Assembly: GCA_037903475.1 (NCBI GenBank)
Contig: JBAJFG010000476.1
Location: forward strand, 1,162,033 to 1,226,032
Source: Ancylostoma caninum
Lineage: Eukaryota > Nematoda > Chromadorea > Rhabditida > Ancylostomatidae
DNA length: 64,000 nucleotides
Direction of reading: 5' to 3'
The translations under genes and the position numbers were made by a program. Shown here piece by piece: positions 25,401 through 37,400 of this stretch. The notes under the pieces are model-generated. The model was not told where the DNA came from and ran no database searches. It saw only the letters and a program-made list of their open reading frames with translations. How positions within the stretch are numbered: the stretch's first letter is position 1; every line of letters begins with the position of its first letter.

Positions 25401-28400
25401 AGCAATTTTGTCAAATTTTGGAAGAAAGAGTTATGGATGTTTCTGGAAATAAACGGAGTTTAGCTAGAATTTTGGGGGAACCACCTAACACATTGCCGAC
25501 CGAGCACATTTTTCATGGTGGGTGGCCAGAGGGCATTTTTCCGATAATTTACCATTTGCATCATCTGACCACCAGGGAGATTTTTATGGATATGAATAGC
25601 ACATTTCGCGTGGTACTCCATGTGCATCACATGGGCACACTGTGACGAAAGGCCGTGATGCACCATGTGTATCACGTCGTACGCAATGTGTTGACTCGCT
25701 CAGATTTTTCGCGACTTGGGAATGCTTGGTTTTTGCGAGGTATCGCAGGGACCTTGAGAGCTCAAGTAGGAGTAGAAATGACAAATCGCCGGAGCACTTA
25801 ATATTTTGTTATGGTATCCTATCCCATTTTCCTCCTTATCTGGAGGATTTATAGTTTTTCTACACCTGCTTATGATTAATGCATCTTAGTTGATGATCCA
25901 CGCCGAGTAAATAACTAAATCAACAGTCAGATAGAAAAAGTAAACAAATAAATTATAATGACATCGCAACAACTACTCTCTTCAGAACCACTCCGCGCTC
26001 GTGGACTAAACGTGAACGACGTGGAGATCTTCATCGAACGCAGTTCGTCAGCGATTCCGGAGAACGCTGACGTGCGTTTCCTCGCCGGAAGGAACGTCAT
26101 CGTAAGAGGTAAGCGAGTCGTAGTGAGTAAGTGCTGACGTCGGCCGGGATGAGCGGATGAGGCCGCAGGATACCGTGGATGTGTAAACACAATTCCATAA
26201 CACGCAAACACTATTCATTTCGCTGCAATTTTCTTTTTTGTGAGTATGAGTTGGCCTGCAGCTGCAAATGCTGCATGGACAATCGAGCGTGATATTTCCA
26301 TGCTCGCTGCCTCATTGCTCTGCTGCAGGACGTCGGACTTACCCGTTTGATGGGGTTTTGTTTTTTTTTCTTAGGAAGGAAATGATCTGGATGCTAGGAT
26401 TAGGAAGGGGAGAAATGAGGAAATTGATGTGGAGACGCAAGACCTGTATCGTTACCTGTTGGTAAAGTGGGTTGGGATTGTTAAATGCATCTAATTGTGC
26501 CGCATAAGGCTTTTCCTGCAGCTTCATCTGTTCCTTTTCCTTACGGATGGGAGGAGAAGGAAGATTTTCCATTCCACATCCATTGATTTCATTCCTAACT
26601 CTCTGTATCTATTGTTAGTTGTTTTGGTTACTTTTCTACTCTCTCTCCCCTCTCTGCCTCCTTATGCAGAATAAGAATTGTCATGACCATCTTACAACAC
26701 TTTATGGTACCAATCCACATTAATAGCCGAAAATTTTCGAGCAATCTCCTACCGTAATCTCATATACAGTACCTATCAACATTATATAGCCATTTTATGG
26801 TCCTTTGTAGGTGGCATGTATAAATTTCAGCTTTCATAAATGGACGTTTTTTTTTCAAAATAAACAATCGACGAAAGGGAAAACTGTTAACACCATTCTC
26901 CCTCCATTCGATTGTTTTGAAAGCTGTCTCTACCGCTTGAAAAAAGTTGAATTTCTGGACTTTACTGAAGTAGAAACTATAGAGTACGAAAGTTCGAAAG
27001 GCTACATTTTTAATTCAAGCAGGAACTTATTAATTAACTAATGCGTGTGTTTCACGTGTTCAATAAAAAAACAAAGAAAGGTACTACAAATAGGGACACG
27101 ACACAAAATGGGTGCGACGTCTGTGTTCAGCACGTCAAAAATTCCACCCCTATACATATTTCCGGAAACGTTTTCTCTACAACTTTTTGGGACCCTTAAA
27201 AGGGTTGCAATTTAGAGTTATCTCTCAACTTTCACAGTTTGCTATTCGCGGTTTAGCTTAAATGCAGATGTCCAGGCAGATTCTCCTCTATTGGTACCCA
27301 AGACAGATCCAGTGTCCGCTCCGCCCATGCGAGATGCTCGAGTTCCAGGTGGCCTCATTGCCTCCTTTTCATTTTTTACCGGATAACTCGTCCACACCGC
27401 AACTTTCAGCCTTCTAAAAACCATAGATTTAAGATTCCTTTAAGCAAAACCTATACATCACAATCAGCTTGTCGAGTAGAGTATGGCAGATTCAAAGTAT
27501 CGAAATTTTTGCCTGGACACTGCCTTTGAGGTGTTTACACTTGGGTGAAGGACGAGGAAGCATTTGTTTCACCTCGGGACTCATGCATTAATTACCTACT
27601 CGGGAAATTTTCTTTAGAATAGGGATTTAAATGAACTTTTGGTTAGGAAGGAGTCAAAAGTTCAAATATTTTTCAAAAATAGATAGAAATATAGCTATGG
27701 TCAAAATATAAGAAAAAGTTGTAGGGCCTCCTTCTATCTGTTCCCCAAAACTCCTCATGTTATTTGATCTCGAATTCTTATCCGAATACGTCATTAGATC
27801 GATTGCTACTTCACGATGGAAAGAACTTTGCAATTCTACCTCTTTGAACGCCCATTGCTGTCCACTCTATGGAGAGCTGCACTGAAATGTGCTCTACAAA
27901 GCGACTCTCATTTATCGCTGTCGCAAAGTTTCTGCAGCCGCGTTATTCCGCCCTTTTAATCCAGCAAAAAGCATTCATCTCCGTCCATTGGCACAAACTG
28001 AGCTGCTCTCAGCTGTGCATCGACTCCGCTTCTTCTCGAATTTTCTGGAATGAGCGCAAAAAATTAATAGACACTGGTCGAGCCAACTACCCGGAAGTGA
28101 AATCGCTGCCAAATATGGTCGAGACGTCCCGCTCGGCTCGCAGCCTCCGCGGGCCTTTCTCACTGGAGTCCAATTTCCGCTCGCTGCAGCTGTCCGCTGG
28201 CCCTACTCACTCGCACTCTGCTACCTGTCACTCCTAACTACGCCGGATAATCAGAGATTTATTGACGACGCCCTCTAGGAGTTCAGCGTTGCGTGTCCGC
28301 CCGTACGAGCGCTAACTCCCCCCCCCCTCCTAGACGTTAGCTCTGACTTGACTTCCGGCGCACTGAAGCGGGCCTTCAAGCGTTGCCGTTGTCCTTTTGC

Positions 28401-31400
28401 ACAAAGCATTAATGCGTTTACCTCACTGCTATTTATGTGCATGTGTGCCGGCCAGCCAGCCCCCGCTTCTAGTTCCGACTCCTCCCGTTAGTTCGCAATC
28501 TCGTATGATCCGGGCACGGTTGCTCGGCGACGACAGCGTCGAACTCTTTATTTTATTGGCTTCGTACTCTTCACACTCTTCTCCCCGTAGCAAAGAAGTG
28601 TACGGATTGGCTGTGCAGATTCTTCGGCTTTATTGCATCCTTCCTTTTTGCCAACTCGTGACGGGCAAGCGTACTCTCGGTCGATGAAGTTCTGAGGGTG
28701 ACGCGGTTTAATCCCTTTTTTTCCTTTTTTCTTGTGAACGTAGTAGAAATAATGAAAGGAAAATTGCCTGCAACTGTGACGGAAGAAATAATCTACTTCG
28801 AAATGCTGCGAAATTCCTAGGAGATTTGTATCTTTTCCACCAATCCACAATCCATGAGCTATGTGTGTATCTTGATAAAGAAAGCTTAGAGACCTGTGCT
28901 ATTCGGTGACCAGCAGTTGCCTTCAAAGAACTAATCCATGTTGGAAAATTTCAAGGAGATCTGTGTCTTTACCGCCATATCACAATCTTGGTAAAGAAAC
29001 CTCAGAGATCTGTGCTATTCGGTGACATTTCCATGAAGCCGACAGGTGCTGACACTTATTTGCACTCAACATATTTGGAAACATAATTAATGGATTGTAG
29101 ATAGCGCCTTCAGACTCTGCAGTAACCAAAGTGTCCTGTGCTATGAAGCACCGTCGTGGTAAATGAGAAGAAAATGAGAGAAATGAGCAAAGGACGCGAT
29201 GTATGAGCAAGACGCGTGTTCTCTTGCCTTCGCCAGTCAACATTTCCTCAGATTTACGAGGGATATAGCAAGCGAATAACTGGAGAAATCAGTAAACCAC
29301 ATTTCTCACATTTCTACGCTCAAGAAACGACCAATGTACTATACATTAAGCACTTCGGATCAAAATAGATCACTGACATCTCGTTCCAATTTTGGGTCGA
29401 TTTTATTGACAATAGCCGAATTTCTTGGATGATATTTGATAGATTCCACTGTGTGATAAATTTCGCTGCAGAGTGGGCCGAAATTATGGGTGCCAGATAA
29501 ATTCAACTTCCTGAACGAAGAAGCTATAATTTCGGAGAGGAAATGTTAAGTACTCTTATAGCAACAATAACTTACATTCGATTTCGAATCTAACTCTATC
29601 TGTGTCGATATACGGCCTTCAGACTTACCAGGTCGCTATCATTCTCGAATTTTTGTGAAAAGCTTCGCCAAGCTCACCGAAGCCAATGTATGGTTCCTAG
29701 CATGCATTCGATCTGCTCTGGTAACTGTGCAGGACAAATGCAGAACAAACGGCGTAATGGTTCGAGTAGAAACGCTAGCAGCAACGATTGCCAGTTGCTG
29801 CCATCCTCCCCTCGATTGCTGCTCAAGCTGTCGGTCCTTTAGCAGCAATTGTTGAGGGATGGCAGCAATCAAGGGGAGGATGGCAGCAACTGGCAACCGT
29901 TGCTGCGTTCGTGCTGCACAGCTATCTGAGTAGGAGTCGCCTAGATAGAGTATTCCGTTGAGCGGAGGTCGAAGGAGTTGGCAGGCCACCGATTGAAATT
30001 GAGAATATGGAAAAGTTTTGCTATCGATTCACGGACCCTCTGTGAGCTCCACGTCTGGGTGATATTTGTTCTCATTTAGGAAGGCCCTCTTTAATTGTTT
30101 CCTCACAGTTGTCCTCATTGATGACTCGATAATGTTCGAGAAAACGGCTCATCGGGATGCGTCGGCTACACTCAGTTTCTTCGCGATTTTGGCACAATTT
30201 TTTGAGGAACGGTAAAACTAATGCCTCCTGTTACCAGGGTTTTGATACATTGTACCACTCTGCGGATAGATTCCGTGCACATTATTGAAGGGCTACAACT
30301 CTTGTGTGTCTAAACGTTGTTGTGGTACTAAGTGATAGTTACATAGCGATGGGGCTATGATTGGGCAATGGTTGAAGATTGGAGATGGAATGAAATGAGC
30401 AGAAGGTAGAAGATTTGGACTATAGGACTCTGAGGCTTGCCAATACTTGAAGAAATTCACAACGCGAGGGCAATACCCATAATCTTGGCCCTCTCTGTGT
30501 CCCAGTTGTCTAAATTCATTAGTGTCATTACTTGCTGCTAGTGGGCTAGCAGTCATTCAAGTATGTCTAATTCTACCAAGAAAACTCGCAAATTTCAAGA
30601 AGGCTGGCGAGACATTCCCGGAAACGTCCATGAATCGCTCTACTTGTGAAGTGCTCGCAAACGACCTCTCACCTGAGATTGGTTTTAAGGATGGACATGC
30701 TCCTTAAGGGGCCTCCTTTGGACCACTACTCTGAATAATTCTTCCCCATAACTTCCTCAGCGAGTTGCTCCGTTAAAGGGCGACGTTTTCTGGTGCTTTC
30801 GACTGGAAAACACGTCCTTGTCGGATTCGCAAGTGGATTATGTATGGTCTTCCTGAAAACATGCGTGATTCGCACTGTTAGAGTACTCATCTCTCTCTTT
30901 CTATCCTTTCCATCCACAGCTCAGCTCTTCTGATGATCGCTTGCTCGTTGCTTTGTTGACTGCTTAGAAGGTTCCATTTGAAGTCTTCTGTCCTAGCCTT
31001 CTTCACTAAGCATTTAATCCCGCCCCATAATCTCCAGAGAAACATCCCAGTCACAACAGCCCAGCAGAGTCCTTGGAACCGTTGTCCTTGGCGTAGACCT
31101 GAGCCACAACCACCTCTGGCGGCCGGAACCCGTCATTTGTAGGCTCAAGCGACTTTCGTTCGTCGGTCAGCGCAATTTCATTGCGGGTTTCAGGCAGCGG
31201 CTGCCATTATTTGGTTACTCTCATGTGCTAGCGTGGTCGCTAATTGGGTGAATCCAGTAGAGCACGACACGCTGCACTGCTCGATTCCTACTTTTACCTA
31301 TGTATGTACATGTCTTCCTGCCAGTGCTCTCCTCCAGAAATGGGACCATCGTTTCTACTTAGTGTAAATCAGCTTTACTGCATTGAGAGGAACTTTGTTC

Positions 31401-34400
31401 GCTTATTTTGATCCACGTCCACAAGCATTGGACTCAACCCATTGACCCATGGACGACCGCGCCTTTTTAGGCTCTTTTTCCTTATTTTCTCATGTTCTAC
31501 CTTCTTTCTTTGATCCAGAATCTCACAATAATTTTAGCCCAGTTTTGTCCCATACGTAGAACTATTAATATTTGTGTTACCTTTTAAGTTCAAAAATTCC
31601 GGAAACAATGGAAATCGATGCAGTGCTCAGCTGAGACAGAATAGAAGTCAGACTCCTGCAGATTTCGACGATAGACTCCCAAATACTCAAGGTGTCCTGT
31701 TATATCTGCTCTCTATCGTACAAATTTTCACATTTTTTTTTTGGCCCGAGAAAAGTTTCGGTCTTGAGTCACTGCGTCTACGTAACCCAAATTTGCCGCA
31801 CTTGACTCTTTGCTGTTGCTCTGACTGTTTTTTTTTCTCGCCATTCTGGTTTGAAAGTATAGGAATTAAAGCAAATCTCTAGTTGAAGGAACTAGGATCA
31901 GCGGTGGTGTTTCTCCAATGCGGGGGAATTGCTCAAAAAGTATAAACTTCCTTGCAAAAGGCTTTTGTGGAGCATTAAGACGCTTTATGCCACCCTCACA
32001 ATCCGAAACGCCGCATCGTTTGCTTTTTGGAAGAAGATAAAACCAAATGGACATACTTCCAACTAATCGCTCGCCTTTGATTTCCCATTTTGTGATGCCG
32101 CAAGAACAGTCTTCCGGAGAGCGAGCATATTAAAATTCCTCAAGAATTACTCGCAAAAGTCGATCTTCTTTAGTTCGTCCATTATTTAAACTGGATTCCG
32201 GGAAAACCCCAACGCGGAAGGGGACGACTCGGTCACTCAAAAGTAGCGACAGTCGACGAGTTTGAACGGTCGCCGTTGTTCCTCTGACACAGAACTTTTC
32301 TTTCGTGAAACCCTTATTTGCGTTCGTATTCGGGGGCTAATTAGGAACAACGTGGCCGTGAATAAGGTTTTTAGTAGAACTTTAATTTAATTTCAAAGGG
32401 AAGTTCGAAGGGGGGGGGATTGTTGAAATAGGCGACGAACGAGGAATTTTTTTCTCGTTCCTATATGCTACACTAAATCTTTTCAACCACAAAAAACTCA
32501 GAATCTCCCCATAATAAATAGAGCAGTAAATACGTAGACAAATGAATTAATAAACAGGCAAACAAATAAATAAATTGATTAATTAACAAATATTGGGTCA
32601 CCCCCCCCCCCCATCTTGCAATAGAATGCATATTCGACAAGGTACGTACTCAAAATGATTCGAAATCATAGTTAATATTAATTGGCATTTAATGTGCGTG
32701 TGTGTGTACGTGTGTGTGTGTGCAAGAGAACCGGCCACTGTCGTCTAAAACTACCGACACCATCGTGTTCAGCGCATCGAGTTATGTACAGAAAAGTTGC
32801 ACATTTTGATTTTTACCTTGATTTAAAGGTGTTTTGGGCCACCTTGGTCATGTTCGGACATGTTAATGGCCGACAGTTGTTTTCAACGCGGTCGGAATGA
32901 GTGAGATAGGCCTATGATTGCATGACCGTATAAAAGGAAAGAGACGGGCAGGTCAGTTTTATAACGAAGAGGAGGAACCAGGGATGACATGGAGGGGATT
33001 GCGCCCGCAGAGATGGTGGAGAAGGTGACATGAAACGAGCCTAGTCAGAGGTGCGTCGGCGCTTGGTAGGGGAAGAGTTGCCGTTGAAGGGAGAACAGAA
33101 GTGAGAGTGATGCGCCGGCGCCCATAGGTGGGGGAAACGGGTCCAAAGGTGTGATAAGGGTGCGCCGGCGTCCAAAAGTGGGGAACGCCTGGAGTCGGGT
33201 CCAAAGGTGTGATAAGGGTGCGCCGGCGTCCAAAAGTGGGAGAACGCCTGGAGTCGGGTGCAAAGGTATGATAAAGGTGTGGCGGCGTCCAAAAGTGGGG
33301 AAAGGCCTGGGATCGGGTCCAACGGTATGGTGAGGGTGCGCCGGGGCCAAAAGTGTGGAAGATGTCACGCACGGGTCCACACTTGCGAGAGTAGTACGCC
33401 AGCGCTCAGTAGAAGAGAACACACACTTATGCGAGGCGAGCGAAGCGAGCCCAAAAGAAGCCTGAGAGTCCGGCGTTAGCCGGATGATCAGGCTGGTTTT
33501 AGATAATTTGAATTCAAAAGAATTGAAATATAATGTCCAAAGTAAGGTAAGCTCGAAAAAATGAGTAGACAAATGAATGGATGAACAAGTAAATAAATAC
33601 ATAAACGAATACTGGGTCATCTACCTATTCTGCAATTGAATGTTCGACAAGGTACGTGCTTGTGTTGTTTTCGCTCCTACATTCTAGATACTACAACTTT
33701 TCAACTACGCAAAAACTCTGCTTCTTAGAGGCATTATTCTTAATATCATATTCACTGAAAACTCTTTATTTTATTAGTTTCGTACTCTTCACGCTATTCT
33801 CTCTGCTATAAAAAGTCTACGGATTGGTTGTGCAGATTTTTCGGCTCTATTGCATCCTTCCTTTTTGCCATCACGTGAAGGGCGAGCGCACTCTTAGTTG
33901 ATGAAGTTCTGAGGGTGACGCATTGATCTCTGATCGCTTTGTTCCTTTTTCCAGTAAAAGAAGAAAACATGAAATGAAAATTGCCGGCAATTGCTGTCAA
34001 AGAAATAACACATGTTGGAAAATTTCAAGGAGATTTGTGTCTTTTCCGCCAATTCACAATCCATGAGTTACGTATATGTGTATCTTGGTGAAGAAAGCTC
34101 AGAGATCTGTGAAATTTGCTGACGTTTCCATGACATTTTAGAAAGAAATTCAAAAGAAAGGCGAGAAAGGCCAAGAAAGGCATGCGCCAGTAATTTGTAC
34201 AAATTTATAATTGTATGTATGTATAATATTGTATTGTATGTATAATTTGTATGTAATTTGTATAATTTTTAATTCGCACCCTGTTCATATATTATTCGTT
34301 TTTCATACCTCTAGAGAGGAAGAAAGTAGAAATTCAAAAAAGAGTTGAGACGTTTTTAAATTTCTACTTTCATTTTTTCTTTTTCTACCTTTGGTTGATA

Positions 34401-37400
34401 TCCAGTATTTCACAGCGCAGAAAAATAGTGAGCACTAGGAAAGTTGTGCTCAATATCGAGAACGGATGAATAGCTTGGAGACGCTTATCCTTATTCCAGA
34501 TTCCAGTCTCAGTTGCCTGTTTATACATAGCTCAGTAATTACCTCCAGGAAAACGAAGGTGCGAGATGTATGAGATTCCTGGCTGCAGGCTCTATTGTAT
34601 CCATTTATAGGCTTCTGATCGGATATCGATACATTATCAATATTAAGGTCTGAATAAGGCAAAATCCTACAAATAGAGGCGTCAAGGAGTCTTGAGCGAT
34701 CACCTAAAGTACGAGTAGCTTATTGTTAGAAAGCTCAGAGACAGGGCAATAATGGAAAATGAGTACCTGGAATAGGCCACTCTTTCAATATCGAGAACCG
34801 ATGAGTAACTTGGAGACGGTCATCCTTAAAGGCGGCAGCCACGAAAAACTTTGTCACTCAGGTTTTAGAGCGATCTAAGGTTTCTGACTATGTGGAGCAT
34901 GAATAATGTGGTCAATTTTGTCACAACTCATGTTAAAATGGTTTTTGGATGCTCCCAATTTGTTGCATTATAGCGATTCGGCCGAGTTACGCTGGTGGAG
35001 TAGATCAAGGAAGTCGATGACGCTGCCTTTATTGTCAACGAATTTCTTGGCGCAACTAGATAATCGACTAATTTTCAAGCTTTCTTGGGGGAGAAAAAGC
35101 ACAAACAAAAGCGAAATAGAATGTTCACCACAGAGACATGCCTTGAGAAAAGAAACAAAACTTATGATTAAGTGTAAAGAGCTAACGAGCAGAAGTTTAT
35201 ATCATGATTGAAAATCTGAAAGTTCTGAGAGAAAAGAAGCGATCGTACGGTCTAACAACAATTGAAAGACCGTAGATGGGGGAATCAGATCACCACAAGG
35301 TAAAACTTCTGGAAATGAGCATGGGAAACAAACTTTATCTTAGGAAAACTGAGTGACTGCGGCAGAAATCAGCTGGTTCGGATCGCGCCACATCTCACCC
35401 CGCGGATACCCGGATACCAAGTCTAACTTATTAAATCTTGGGAACGCTGATGCCTTGGGCGGTGCAACTTACGTAGAATTACTGGGACTATCGTCCAGAC
35501 TCCAAAACATTTAAAATTCTGGACATGAAGGTTATCATTCAAAATTCTGGACATGCCTTTAAAGGCAGCACCCACGGAAACTTTTGCCTCTCAGATTTTG
35601 ACTTTTCGAGGAACTTCAGCACAATTCGGATAGTTCTCGTACAAGGTGAGCAGCGGAAACGGCCTGCGTTCAACTCTTCAACTAGTAGTTCTTTGTGATG
35701 GCGATAACTTTGGACGAGTTACCGCGTGTGTCGCGCTTTCCTCTCGCGTCAGCGCAGCAAAATCAGCTGATTTGCTTCAATCCTCGTGAGATTCGCCGCA
35801 ATTTGTTCCTCTGTAGGTCCTTTTGCTGGGTTTTCTGTGATTTTTTGTTGATTTGGTAACCAGTGACCTTTTCCTATCAGCATTACACGGTGTCTGTACC
35901 TTTTTAACCACTGTTGCCACACCCGTTGCACATTAACGAACAAAGAGCTTCCAAAAACAAGGTTTTGCTGCTAGTTGGAACGTTTCAGCATTATGAGGGT
36001 GTTAAGCAGCCTCGATACCACCAGAATATGCTGAAATCTCTCAGACGAAAATTTCCGTGGGTGCTGCCTTTAAAACACTCGAAAGAAGGAACTATCCGAG
36101 TAATCCACTCCTGAAACAGATCGAATGAATGAATTACTCGTACGGATCACTATTCGATGAACCTGAATGAGTGGCTCGAATTGCCAATCCTCTCTGAGAT
36201 TTATTTTTATCCATTTGTTGTTTGATATTATCCCACACTCCCCGGGAATCACTCCTTGTAACATGACGATGTCATTTTTCCCCCTCATAGAGCATGAGAT
36301 ATCAACGAAAAAATTGAAATTTGGAATTGGTCTCGATGGAATTTTAAGAATATTAAGATCTAGAGGAGATATTATATGCGGAAAGCCTACAAATAAGGTC
36401 GTCTGGAAGTCTTCAGAAGGCATTATAAGAGAAATTTCGAATTTTAGAATACTAGACAAACCCAGCATTCCTGATCACGAGTTCTCCAGATTTTTGAATA
36501 CTTCCACAGTTCGTCGAATGTCGCGAAATATGCCTTATGCCATCACATACATGTGTAGTAAGCAGTGGCGGGCGCAGAAAGTGGGGCGGGAGGGGGGAGG
36601 CGTGGGAAAAAAGAGGGGTCCCCGCCCTTTTGGGGACCCGGACGGAAAATAGAAATAATAAAATTATCAATTAAAATGATAAATAGTTAATAAAAATTAT
36701 ATTAAAAATGATAATAAAAATAAACAACTGGAAATAAACTAATATAGATTTTTATTTGCATTGTAAAGTAATTTCAAAAACTCCGCCCCTCTCCCCTGCG
36801 TCCGCCACTGGTAGTGAGTACCCATGGATGGTATTGTCCCTTCGGTAAAACCTCTCACTCTGTCAGAGGGACCCATTGCCCTTTCTCAGAATCCAATTTC
36901 GTAACCCTCTCCTCTCCCTGTCTTCCACCGATCTCAAATTGCAGACAACTTTTTTGAGAATTGCAAAATAGTCGTGCTGAAGTGAGCCCATGCGTTCCTG
37001 CATTATTCATCAGCGACGGGGTTTACTCCGTTACCCGGGCAGTTACTGCGAATGAGCGTGGGGCGTTGGAGCCATGAGAAATGCAGAGACACTCGATGGT
37101 GAGGAAGACGTGCGATTACTCATGAATGATTCCTCCATTCGCCTCATGTCGTCGTCCCGCGCCCCCTTGCTATCCTCCTCGGTGCGATTAGCGCTGTACT
37201 CGGGATCCTTGAGTGTTTCCGGGATGTCTGGGGCAATCCCTATTTTCCAAATGAACCACCTTCTGAGCTGAAGTGAATATTTTACCATTTTCGAGTCATT
37301 TGCCCCGCAAAGAATCGCCACTTGTGATAGCAACGGTTTTTGCCGAGAAACGCTATTGTCCTGAATCGTCCAGGAATTCCCAATTTATTAAGGGACGTTC

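Larger units (their letters stand above)
22160..25985. other. PLEKHG5: Intron 3
   Basis: About 3.8 kb. Holds a mariner-like element (22556-23437), a MITE (24459-24664) and a short palindrome around catgtgcatcac (25617-25670). No further exon is needed, since the exon 3 and exon 4 phases agree. Confidence 0.6.

Noticed and set aside
27869..28237. 122-codon + strand ORF in intron 4
   Set aside because: Starts with ATG but shows no domain, and no splice arrangement links it to the RhoGEF in phase with need; kept only as part of a GC-rich island.
33045..33620. 191-codon - strand ORF
   Set aside because: Produced by the 58-59 bp minisatellite, which is open in several frames; no protein family resemblance.
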